Below are positions 33,767 to 42,795 of a stretch of 64,000 nucleotides of DNA, one piece after another (position 1 is the first letter of the stretch; every line of letters begins with the position of its first letter). The notes under the pieces were generated by a model. The model ran no database searches. It was given only the letters and a program-made list of their open reading frames with translations, and was not told the origin of the DNA. Source of the stretch: Drechslerella dactyloides (Eukaryota > Ascomycota > Orbiliomycetes > Orbiliales > Orbiliaceae); assembly GCA_020064725.1 (NCBI GenBank), contig JAGTWJ010000019.1:372001-436000 (forward strand), written 5' to 3'. Position numbers and translations under genes: made by a program.

Positions 33767-35450
33767 TGTTCGACTTTTTAACTATGAATCTGGGGTATAT
33801 TCGATTCTTTCGGTGTCGATTGGGGTAGTCGCGACGTTGAATCACGTATATAGGACGTTGTGTTGTAGTTGGTGAAGCTGCTGTTGCAATCCGCGATACA
33901 GCAATTCGGGTTCTCGCTTTCTCACTGGTATTGTTGCAGTGTATACTATGATCTCTACCACGCCGGAAAGCTCATTCGTACAAATATTTTCTTGCTCTAT
34001 TCCGTCTTCGCTCTGACGTCAGAGAGATGCTGAATTCAAGTCAGCTTTGCAGGTCATTCATATACATCGCAGACCCCACTGGCTATGTTCGCAGGTAACT
34101 ATACCGGTAGTCTTATCGCTAGGATGCATATGCGTTCGCTTCGATGCCTGGATAGCGCGCAACGCCGCCTCTGATATAGCGCAGCTCGTCGACATCATTT
34201 GCATCTTGAGCGGATCCATCGATGTCATGCATCCCAGCTCTGTCGTCACCAGCCACGACTTCAAAATCATGGTCGCGACAGCCGCCACCAAGCTGCCTGC
34301 ATGCAGCATGTCCCGGAGTTCGGAGCGCTGCAGCGCTGTGGCAACAGGGGTCGGCCCCCATGGAGCATTTCGTCATGCAGCCTGCCTGATTTCGACCAGC
34401 ATCAGCACTGACTGAACGCAGCTTCCCGGAGCAGCGCTGGCACCTGGCGCAAAGCTTTGGCCATGCGAATGCTCGAGCTAGCTAGGTACCCAGCACTGGG
34501 GTTATGCAGTCAACCGCTACGGTGACGGATACACAGGAGCTATCAACCATGCAATTTGGTGCATGCGAGGTGCCGTCTCGCACACTCGTGTTCAAATGCT
34601 TGGTTGGGACATGCTGGAGTTTCAGGCTCACTGGGCTGGCCCCAAGACTAGCTCACTGGATGAATCAGCACATTGATACAGCAAAGCAAGACTTTGCACA
34701 GTGTGTATCGCAGTCTCTCTAAGTCGCGATTCCGGACCCCGCTACTATATGACGATATCGTAAGTTGTCCCGCAAACTTCAATAAAGTGGATCGGCGATT
34801 GTGACGCCATTTCAATCAAAATTGGAACAGGTATATTTGCCAAAATGGCAGTATGTAGGCTACAAGTCAGCGAGCCCCGCTTTGTGGTATCGCTTAGAAG
34901 CTCATATGTATCTTGGTGGGAAAAATGTCTACATCCTGGAGACGCACAATTGCCAGAGTTTCACTCGAAATTTCAAGTTGTCTCGTACCTCAGACTGCCC
35001 AAAGTTTGATACATCTCATATACGCAACAGGATCAATTGATCTCGAGATAGAAAAGTTAAGGATAAACTCGTCCTGACGGATGAACGCCACCAAAGTACA
35101 AAGATAAACTACTCGACAAAGCTCAGTCCAACAACCGTACCGCCGTAAAATTGACACAAAGGAATATTATGACTTGAACTGCAATCCCGATCAATAACTG
35201 TCTACCGGACATCGCGATACACGCGCCTCCCACTCATCCTCCCAGCTCATTCATACCCAGAAATGCAATCTACCGGTGGTCTACATGACCAGACCTCGAG
35301 AAACCGTTTATTGTCTGTAGGACAGACCCTCAACCATTAGGAACTGTATATTCACACCAGACGTTTAAGAACCCGTTTTGCCATAAAATAACGGGAAAAC
35401 GACAGTAGTTGGAGAATCAGGGGCTATAACGTAGAGAGGGGAACTGAAAC
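33767..35450. other. Intergenic region
   Basis: About 1.7 kb. It includes the upstream region of the DPH7-like gene and the 3' side of the gene at 35451. Open frames of 70-122 codons overlap on several frames around 34050-34720, but none shows a family signature or splice support. Confidence 0.45.
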
Positions 35451-35819
35451 TTACAGCAATGCTAATTCAAGGTCTCCATGAATTCTAGCCTTGAGGGTGA
35501 CCTCAATGTCGAGGTTGAGGTCGAGCCGCAGCCTCAAGGTATCTTTCTTCTGCCCACCGCCACCACCAGTCAATCCGCTGGCGACGCCGCTCACAGCGCC
35601 CGTCGCACCGCTAACCGTATCTGTTACTTGACCGGTGGCTTTGGAAACCTCGTTTCCGAGCTGACCGACCGGCTGGAGTGCTTGGTTCCCCATGCCGCCG
35701 CCTTGTGGTCTGCCGCGGTTTCGGCGGCCGCCTCGTCTTCTCGATCGCGAACGGACTTCTTCGTCGCTGTACTCGTCCTCAGACGGGGCGGTTGCCGTCA
35801 TGTTCTTTTCGTTCTCCAT
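35451..35819 (-). CDS. Small fungal protein with C-terminal LDLNL alternating-hydrophobic motif (copy A)
   Basis: 122 residues, no Pfam family recognised. The acidic start (SEDEYSDEEV) is followed by an Arg/Gly-rich segment (RSRSRRRGGRRNRGRP), a Gly/Val/Thr-rich segment and a C-terminal 25 residues, LRLDLNLDIEVTLKARIHGD plus a few more, in which hydrophobic and charged residues alternate. The same tail occurs in the genes at 40429 and 42115. The stop codon TAA overlaps a perfect splice donor (G-TAAGT, 35454-35449), so the protein may continue through an intron; the nearest good acceptor, near 35346, would add only one residue. A TATA-like element lies near 35993 on the minus strand. Function unknown. 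Confidence 0.7.
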   Translation of the reverse strand: MENEKNMTATAPSEDEYSDEEVRSRSRRRGGRRNRGRPQGGGMGNQALQPVGQLGNEVSKATGQVTDTVSGATGAVSGVASGLTGGGGGQKKDTLRLRLDLNLDIEVTLKARIHGDLELALL

Positions 35820-36766
35820 GTTTATTGAATCTGTTGGTCAAAAGGGAAGTTGAGCTGCTCCTATCGTTTGAAGGTGATCTGTGGGCTTGGATCGTAAGAT
35901 GGAAATGTAATTCAAGGTTTGGGAAGTTTGAAGTTGAATGTCCTGTGGTCAAATGAATTATATTCAGCAGGTAGAGTCTACAAAGGTATCCAGTATATAA
36001 GAGGACGGAAGCCGTGCGGCTAAAGTCCGGCGGACCAAGCTAGCTAGAAGCAAGGAGAGAGCATCATCTATTCCGTAGGCGGCCAGGGTGGCACATGCAG
36101 CGCCAGGATGGCAGGGTGGCTCGAGGCTTGTATCGCTCGATCATCATGACGAATTCATGAATCCACTTGCCAGAGTCGTCTCGTAAACCATTGCCAGAGC
36201 GAATTACCAAAGACGTCATAAGATTGCTTGCATCCGTGCGTACAGTGAAACATATGCTATTTCAATAGTTTCGCTGATCAGGAAGGTTCTTCCCTGCAGC
36301 CCTGTCTTCTCTCGACCGACAGGCATTGCGTGGCTGCCAGGGACGTGCATTATCTACCAGTGGCTGAAATTTCTTGGAATAAGAACTTTCGAACGACGTC
36401 AGAACCGGGATACCATCCTGCACGGTGGAGCTATATCAGTGCTATATAGCCTATATCTGAACTACATGCAGGGCTTCGATGATTGGTGGGGTTCGCGACC
36501 CCAGCCTGCGAGGGTCCACACACCTCGCGTATTCCTGCACTGTTGGAGATGGTGGACTCACTAGCCACACTTTGATATAAAACTGGGCTAAATGACTAAA
36601 TGATATCACTTCGACGCATGCATGCAGTTAATTCCTCATCAGCTCTACATCCCAGTACTTTACAGCTGGGAATCATCAATCGGTTGATCTACGGTAGTAC
36701 CAATAATCCCCTCGCTATGAGAAAAATCTTCACCTTAGATCAGAGGCAAATCGATTCGATCGCGGC
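35820..36766. other. Intergenic region between divergent genes
   Basis: Shared upstream region of the genes at 35819 (minus) and 36767 (plus). TATA-like sequences occur near 35993. No coding sequence seen. Confidence 0.5.
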
Positions 36767-37467
36767 ATGGATACCATTGGTCTTCTCATCATCTCTTCAA
36801 TCCCCACGGTGATCGGCGTTACCCAGGCGCTGCGGTTCAAAGAAAAGGCCGAGGAGCAAGAAAAGGCCGGCCCGAAGTGGTTCAACTTGGCATGCGTGAC
36901 AGAAGACGAGGAGGACCCGCTTTACGGCGCGACTATTGTGCTAGCAGACAAGAAGGTGAGCCAAGCTCAGTCCTGCCGTGCATACATACCTGTGTGGCTT
37001 GTGTATGGATAATATGATCCTCGTTTGAATGAAATACTGCAATTTAGTACCACCTATCCATTGCGTTAATTGACATATTGCTAAAATAACAATGTTCGAT
37101 CTTCCCGTAGCTGTACATCGACGCCAACGAGAAAACGGATGCATTCCCGTTCAAGGGTCTTTTCCACGACTATCTGAAAACAGAGATCCCAGGGCTGGTT
37201 TCTCACATCGGGACTGACCCGCCCGCATTGAATTGGATCTACGTGGAAGATGAACAAGTCAAATATGGCACGGGTTCGGAGTCAAAAGGGGATACGAAGG
37301 TCGTGGGGCCGTGGGCATACAAGGGTGGATTACAGCTGCATGAGAAGTCGCTCTTTTATGTCGGAGAAGAAGTTCAGGATGGTAGGTGGGAGTTGAAATT
37401 CGGCGAGGGAAGTGACGGTGACCTAGTAACTATTGTAATGGCTACAGCTGCTGAAGATTCCGAGTAA
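36767..37467 (+). CDS. Conserved fungal hypothetical protein with N-terminal membrane segment
   Basis: Exons 36767-36955 and 37111-37467 give 181 residues, phase 0 junction. The N-terminus MDTIGLLIISSIPTVIGVTQA is hydrophobic and could be a membrane anchor or signal anchor, followed by a charged segment (FKEKAEEQEKAGPKW). The rest is a compact mixed-charge domain (FNLACVTE, LYIDANE, FKGLFHDYL, GTDPPALNWIYVEDE, LFYVGEEVQDGRWELKF) resembling a small beta-rich fold found in many ascomycete hypothetical proteins. I do not know a function. An upstream out-of-frame ATG cluster at 36600-36620 is probably leader. Confidence 0.75.
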
Positions 37468-37997
37468 TATTATATAATTATAGCTAGTCTGCATCTGCAG
37501 CATTTGCAGTTTTCAATTTTGTTTGATTTGATAGATCGAGCGATAGCTATAGTCTACGACCAATGTTGCTTTCATAAATTTCACTAGCATATATATCCCA
37601 TCTCAAAATTTTCGTCTTACTAGCATGATTATTCAAACTATTCTGAGGTAGACATCTGTAACGCTTCATCCGTTTAACTGAATTTATCATTATTCCTTTT
37701 CGGCGGCTCCCTGGTGATAGCGGGGATGCCTTGAAACCATAGCTAACTAAGTACTTAAGTACTTAAGTATACATGATTCATCCGACGAATGGCCCGATTT
37801 AAATGACTGCCACCTCGCCTTGATCAGTAAATTCAATGCATAAAACCAACCAAGCAACCCAAAGTGTGAAGGAAGCAACATGTAAAACATAAAGTCGTAT
37901 CTCATATCCGCGCGAATCTCAAAACAATTTCCAATCTGGGAAAAAAAGCACACACCAATGGCCCGCGGCCGTCCAATTAACCTTTTAGACAAGCCCC
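37468..37997. other. Intergenic region between convergent genes
   Basis: Short AT-rich spacer holding two 3' ends and the TAAGTACT repeat listed separately. Confidence 0.5.
37748..37769. repeat. Palindromic AAGTACTT repeat
   Basis: Tandem, self-complementary units of AAGTACTT, 22 nt in all, between the 3' ends of two genes. Confidence 0.7.
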
Positions 37998-39038
37998 TCA
38001 CTTCTTCTTCTTCGAATAGCCAGAATTGTATCCCATCGCTTCGAGTAACTTGTCGATCCGCAAGCCCTGGAGCACTTGCGTCAACGCGCCTCCAAGTCCG
38101 AGCGCATTCAAGATATTCGCTAGCAAGTTCAAGACACCCGCAACAAGCAACCCGACTGCTCCAAGAATTTGCAACAGCGGCTCGGACAGCATGCTGAACA
38201 GCGGGCCAAGCTCCTTCTTCGCCTTCGGCATGCCCTCGATGGCCTTACGGCCCTTGTCGATGGTGGCTTGCACGCGCGTGCTGAGCTCTTGGCATCCGTC
38301 GATGACGAGCTTTTCGTCTGCGGTGGCCTGTGCGTCTTCAACGTGGCGCTTGGCCAACCGTTCAAACTTGTTGTCTGGGTCGAGGGCTTTGATCTGGTCG
38401 AGTGTGGATTGCATGATTCCATGAGCATTTTCAATCAACGGCTTCATCTTGCTGACGAAGGCATCTTCATCGAGTTCATGATTCTCCTTCTTTTTCTCTG
38501 CTTCGTCGATAGTTTGGTCGATCATATCGAGGAGAGGCTTGACTTTGTCGAGGCCCTTGTCGACGATTTGTGCCATGCGGCGCATGACCTTTGTGCGCTC
38601 TTCCTCGTCCGCAAGCTTTTGCTTCTCCTCCTCGGAGACTTCTGCAGGGGGTTCCTCCCCTTCTTTCACATCTTCGAGGTCCTTGGCGTCCCTTTCCTCC
38701 TGGGCTTCGGTGGCAGGACCGCCGACGTTGCTCTTGCCGCCGACATTGCTCTTGCCGCCAAAGTCGGAGCCGGCCTTTGAAGGCGGGGCGGCTTCGGGCT
38801 CGAGAATATGGAGTTGTTCGTGCTCAGAGCCGCGTTCTGGGAAGAACGGGCGTGAGATGGGGTCTGCGCCAGACATGTTGGATGATCCAGATACGGACAG
38901 GTGATAGCGTGACCTGTGTTGGGTTGGGGTGGACGATTGTGCGGATGAGGCTTCGGATGGCTTCTCGTAATGTGTCGAGGGGGATGAAGTTAGGTTAAAA
39001 AACCGAGAGTGTACTGGTGATGGGGGTTCGTAAGCCAC
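37998..39038 (-). CDS. DUF6987 (LEA-like) domain protein
   Basis: Single exon, 346 residues. The first 55 residues are Ser/Thr-rich; MSGADPISRPFF at 38876 may be the true start. Then comes an acidic region with a short GGKSNVGGKSNV duplication, a long helical section rich in Glu and Lys (EEEKQKLADEEERTKV, LDKVKPLLDMIDQTIDEA) and the C-terminal signature KKELGPLFSMLSEPLLQIL followed by a hydrophobic Leu/Gly-rich run (VGLLVAGVLNLLANILNALG). This C-terminal pattern is what I know of DUF6987 proteins, which in other ascomycetes are often fused to LEA-type repeats. The hydrophobic end suggests membrane association. Function unknown. Confidence 0.75.
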   Translation of the reverse strand: MAYEPPSPVHSRFFNLTSSPSTHYEKPSEASSAQSSTPTQHRSRYHLSVSGSSNMSGADPISRPFFPERGSEHEQLHILEPEAAPPSKAGSDFGGKSNVGGKSNVGGPATEAQEERDAKDLEDVKEGEEPPAEVSEEEKQKLADEEERTKVMRRMAQIVDKGLDKVKPLLDMIDQTIDEAEKKKENHELDEDAFVSKMKPLIENAHGIMQSTLDQIKALDPDNKFERLAKRHVEDAQATADEKLVIDGCQELSTRVQATIDKGRKAIEGMPKAKKELGPLFSMLSEPLLQILGAVGLLVAGVLNLLANILNALGLGGALTQVLQGLRIDKLLEAMGYNSGYSKKKK

Positions 39039-40428
39039 TGTTTATGACTTTGTCGCAATTGGATCGGGTTTAGTAAGTTAACAAATATGTAGTATATAAG
39101 ACTAGATGAAATGGTTTTTGATAGTGGTTCAGATTGTGATAATGCGAGGTCATATGCCACGAGAAGTGTGGGTTATATAGAGAAGTGGCTGGAGGGGGTA
39201 AGCCTCAATTTCGAGTTCCTCAGCATTGGGATATCTGTATTGCAAATTGGCTACACGTGAAAACTCTTCATGGGAAAAGTTTGAAAATCCATCATCATGA
39301 CATGATCTTCGCAGGGGAGTAAGGAGATTGACAGGATTATTCGGCCCGAAAGTGGCGTTTACGAGGTCAATTGGCAACCGCCACAAGAGCGCCGCTTTGG
39401 AATATTGCAACGTGCACCGCCTGTGGGGTCACTGTGACGCAGTGCGTACGTTACTCCAACAGGAGCATACCATAGCAGACAGGCTGTGGCTTCAACACGC
39501 AAATATAAGATACGTGAGCACGAGAAATTCGCGGGACGTCATAACCGGGATGCTGCTGCAGCCACATCACAATCCCGATCAGCCATTTACGGGGCAATCT
39601 GGGGCTGACAATGCTTGCCCATCTATCCTGATCGAAGCTATCTAAGCTATCGAAGCAGGATTCGCGACAGAAATTTCATGAAGAACATTCCTTGATATGA
39701 TGATCAGGAAAACGCGTGCCAATGGCCATCCGGATAGTTACCCGGAGATACTTTGACATATACCGTCCCGCCGCCACGTTGATCCGCACGTAACGACAAA
39801 ATGGAAAGGACCAAGCTTCCTTGAACTATCGTGGTCGAATATCACCGCATGCCGGGATAGTCTTGTGGGTCATTCGGAAGGGAAGGTTTAGACGAACGCC
39901 ACAGGGCGGGTGGGGTGTGGTCTTTTTTGCGTTGCCGCTGCCAAGGTGGACGCCCCTGCCGATTTAGCCGGTCGAATTGGCTGGCGGGGCTGCTGCAGCG
40001 ATCAGCTGCGCCAGTCGTCATTTCATGAACACTCGCCTGCGACTTCGAGAATGGCAGCTCTCAGACGTCATCTCTCGCAAGCCTGGAATCGTCAATGGTC
40101 AGTTCGATCCAGCCAGTCAGAGGACTTCAGCCCTGCAAAGCCGCGGCGCCGCCTGCCCGGTTGCAGACCTTCCTGATGCATATCGTACGCATGCCTGTGG
40201 CGCCGACGTCACTACTACGCCGGCCAAACATGTCGATGGAGCGATCATTCCAAGGATGCGATGGCGGTGGTCAAGCTGCGATAAAATAACGTTGGAGGTA
40301 CATGATGCATCCGATAAAACCGTAATACCTGCAGAGATAGCGAAAAGATCGAGCGAAATCGACATTGCCCAGTTTTTTATGGATAGATAATCTATTGACC
40401 ACCCACAAAATATACGGCAGATTGCAAA
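39039..40428. other. Intergenic region between divergent genes
   Basis: Shared upstream region of the DUF6987 gene and the gene at 40429. A TATA-like TATATAAG (minus strand) lies near 39095. No coding sequence seen. Confidence 0.5.
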
Positions 40429-41250
40429 ATGTCTACTGATACTACGCAGAAAAAAGAGGAGTGGACAGGACCCTCCTTCAATTCCGAGAACGAAGAAGAG
40501 CAACAGAACGAACGTGAAGAACAGGAACAAGAGCAAGATCAAAGCCAGCAGGAAGGATACGACCAAAGACAGGAAGAAGAACAAGGAGAAGAACCAGAAG
40601 AACAGTCGAATTCCAACAGCCCTCGACCCCAGTCACCCGCTGAGGAACGAGAAGATCATTCGGACGAATCTCAAGGCGAAGAAGACTTCTCAAGAGTTGA
40701 CGAAGACAAGGAGAACCTGAGCGCTCCTCAGGCATCAGCCCCATCCGATACAACAGCGCCGTCGGCCAAAGAAGAGCCTTCTCCCTCTACCCCTAGCGCG
40801 GAAGAAAAGCAGCTGCCCTCGAATTCCCGCTCCCCTTCCCGTGCAAGAAGCGAGTCCAGACCGCAGTCCGCTCGGCAGACATCCAACATGAGTACGGAAC
40901 AGAAGGATACCACTACAACTACCGCCCCGGAGAAGACCGAGCAGCCTGAGCCGGCTCCCACCGCGCGCAGAGAACGAGGTGCTGACGAAAAGGGCCAGCT
41001 CGTGAAGCGGAACCGCCGGCGTAACCGAAAATCCGCAGGCTACGAGTCCTCAGCGACTGAAGACATGCCGCTAAGCGAACGACAGCAGTACCCTCAGCAG
41101 CAACAGATGCAAATGCAACCACAGCAGCAGATGCAGCCAGCACCGCCAAAGAAGAATGACCCGATGAAGTTACGCCTGGATCTCAACCTGGACATCGAAG
41201 TCGAGCTGAAGGCGCGGATTCATGGCGATCTCACATTAGCTCTTTTGTAA
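40429..41250 (+). CDS. Acidic disordered protein with C-terminal LDLNL motif (copy B)
   Basis: Single exon, 273 residues. Residues 1-230 are low complexity: Glu/Gln-rich (EQQNEREEQEQEQDQSQQEG), then Ser/Pro-rich, then basic (KRNRRRNRKSAGY), then a Gln/Met run near 225-240. The C-terminal 30 residues carry the motif KLRLDLNLDIEVELKARIHG and end LALL, nearly identical to the tail of the gene at 35451. Only this tail is likely to fold. As in copy A, the stop codon overlaps a perfect splice donor (G-TAAGT, 41247-41252); splicing to an acceptor at 41298-41299 would add about 13 residues. Function unknown. Confidence 0.72.
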   Translation: MSTDTTQKKEEWTGPSFNSENEEEQQNEREEQEQEQDQSQQEGYDQRQEEEQGEEPEEQSNSNSPRPQSPAEEREDHSDESQGEEDFSRVDEDKENLSAPQASAPSDTTAPSAKEEPSPSTPSAEEKQLPSNSRSPSRARSESRPQSARQTSNMSTEQKDTTTTTAPEKTEQPEPAPTARRERGADEKGQLVKRNRRRNRKSAGYESSATEDMPLSERQQYPQQQQMQMQPQQQMQPAPPKKNDPMKLRLDLNLDIEVELKARIHGDLTLALL

Positions 41251-42114
41251 GTTTTCCTTCCCTCAATATAACTAGAATGCTGTAGTCAGTTGTTCGTAGG
41301 CCATCTGCGCAGCATCACCTTCTTCATCCAAAGATCTAGAGCATTGGCTAGCATTTCTGGAAGAAAAAGTCGTTGCTGACTGAGAGATTTTGTTGGAATT
41401 TCAGGTCGTAAGCTAATTGCCCTGCGTGGCTTCTGGGAAACCATAGCTCTTGAATGGATCTCATGATACGCCAGGCGTTGGGCTACGATGGAGTTTCGAG
41501 GGTTGAACGGATCCTCAGTTCTTGGTTACGGTAATTAATGATATCAACTTCGGTTCAGCACGGCTGCATGTTTATTGGGTTTCTCGAGCGGCGGGATGCA
41601 TATGCATACCCTTGCCTATGTCTGTAGTCGAGGTGCCATTATAGAGGGCGCCTTTTTTTTCGTTAGGATCACTGCACTCTTCTATTGCTTTTGCGACAGC
41701 ATACTGTGTAACTACTGTTAAATCTTGCCCTAGCATCGATATCACTTAAAGAGTTTTTCGGATTTCATCGAACGCACGTGTCATTATATTCAAGACGTTA
41801 TAAATCCAGAGTTCAGATTGCATGTCCCAAAATAGCCCGTGTCTTCCAAAAGCGGACAGCCTGCCAACCAAGGAACAAAGTATCTTCCTTGCGTCACACA
41901 CAACACGCGATACCATTTTCTCCTTGCTCCGCTATTCACCACGATATCTCACGAATGCCATCAAAACAGAAGACTCCCATTTCCCAACTGCTGTTCGACG
42001 ACGCAGGCTGAGAGCCTGAATCTACTTATACGCTTACACCAAGACCCGAATTTGTACACCCTCGCGACCGGACAGAGTTCGCTGTGGCGTCGCAGCCCCT
42101 CACTCACAATCGCG
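41251..42114. other. Intergenic region
   Basis: Contains the 3' side of copy B and the promoter and leader of copy C. An in-frame ATG at 41839 could extend copy C, but the sequence before 42115 does not look like protein. Confidence 0.5.
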
Positions 42115-42666
42115 ATGCCTGAAGACGACTCCCAGGCGATCGTTCCAAGCTCGTCGAATAAAAAACAGACCCAAGATATCACGCGATCGTACTTCCTCGA
42201 CCCATCTTCCGTCCGAAACTACGACCTCCTAACCGAACAGCTCCTCGAAGACCATCAGCGGCCACAGAAGACAAAAGTCCATCTGGACGTCAACCTCAGC
42301 GTCGACGTTGACCTGACGCCGGCCACCCACGGCGACCTACACCTCTCCATGCTCGTTGCGACCGTCCGCCGGAAGCCGTTCGAAGAGGACGTGATCGGGA
42401 GTCACGGGCGGCGTATCGCGGGTACGGTGCTCAGGATCTCTGATGGTGGTGGCAGGCTCGTGCATCGGCAAGTCGTCGGATTCGAGAGCTTCTCCGAGTG
42501 GTGGTGGGTTGTCAGGACGCAGCTACGCGAGCTGATAAAGCAGAAAATCGCAGAAATTTGGCAGGAAGCCAAGCAAGGCAGGATGCCGCGCCTAGCACTA
42601 TTGCTTTTGTTGCCGTTGGCCGCGCAGAGCCTGCTGCTGCTGCTGTGGTGGTGGTGGGCGAGGTGA
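42115..42666 (+). CDS. Small protein with LDLNL-like motif and hydrophobic C-terminus (copy C)
   Basis: 183 residues from the ATG at 42115. The segment VHLDVNLSVDVDLTPATHGD with following LHLSML (residues 55-80) matches the tail motif of the genes at 35451 and 40429, more diverged. Unlike those, the frame continues for 100 residues: a helical part (WWVVRTQLRELIKQKIAEIW) and a very hydrophobic end (LALLLLLPLAA, then LLLLLWWWWAR), which would be a tail anchor if translated. It is possible that the real gene splices before this end. Function unknown; no enzyme motif seen. Confidence 0.55.
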   Translation: MPEDDSQAIVPSSSNKKQTQDITRSYFLDPSSVRNYDLLTEQLLEDHQRPQKTKVHLDVNLSVDVDLTPATHGDLHLSMLVATVRRKPFEEDVIGSHGRRIAGTVLRISDGGGRLVHRQVVGFESFSEWWWVVRTQLRELIKQKIAEIWQEAKQGRMPRLALLLLLPLAAQSLLLLLWWWWAR

Positions 42667-42795
42667 TATATCAAAGACTGTTTGGAGCCATGCAATACAA
42701 TACGATACAATACACTACTGGATTCAAATCCGACTAATTTACACGCGACTTTTGCTACAAACACGTACGCATACGTTCTACTTTACATAAACGCA

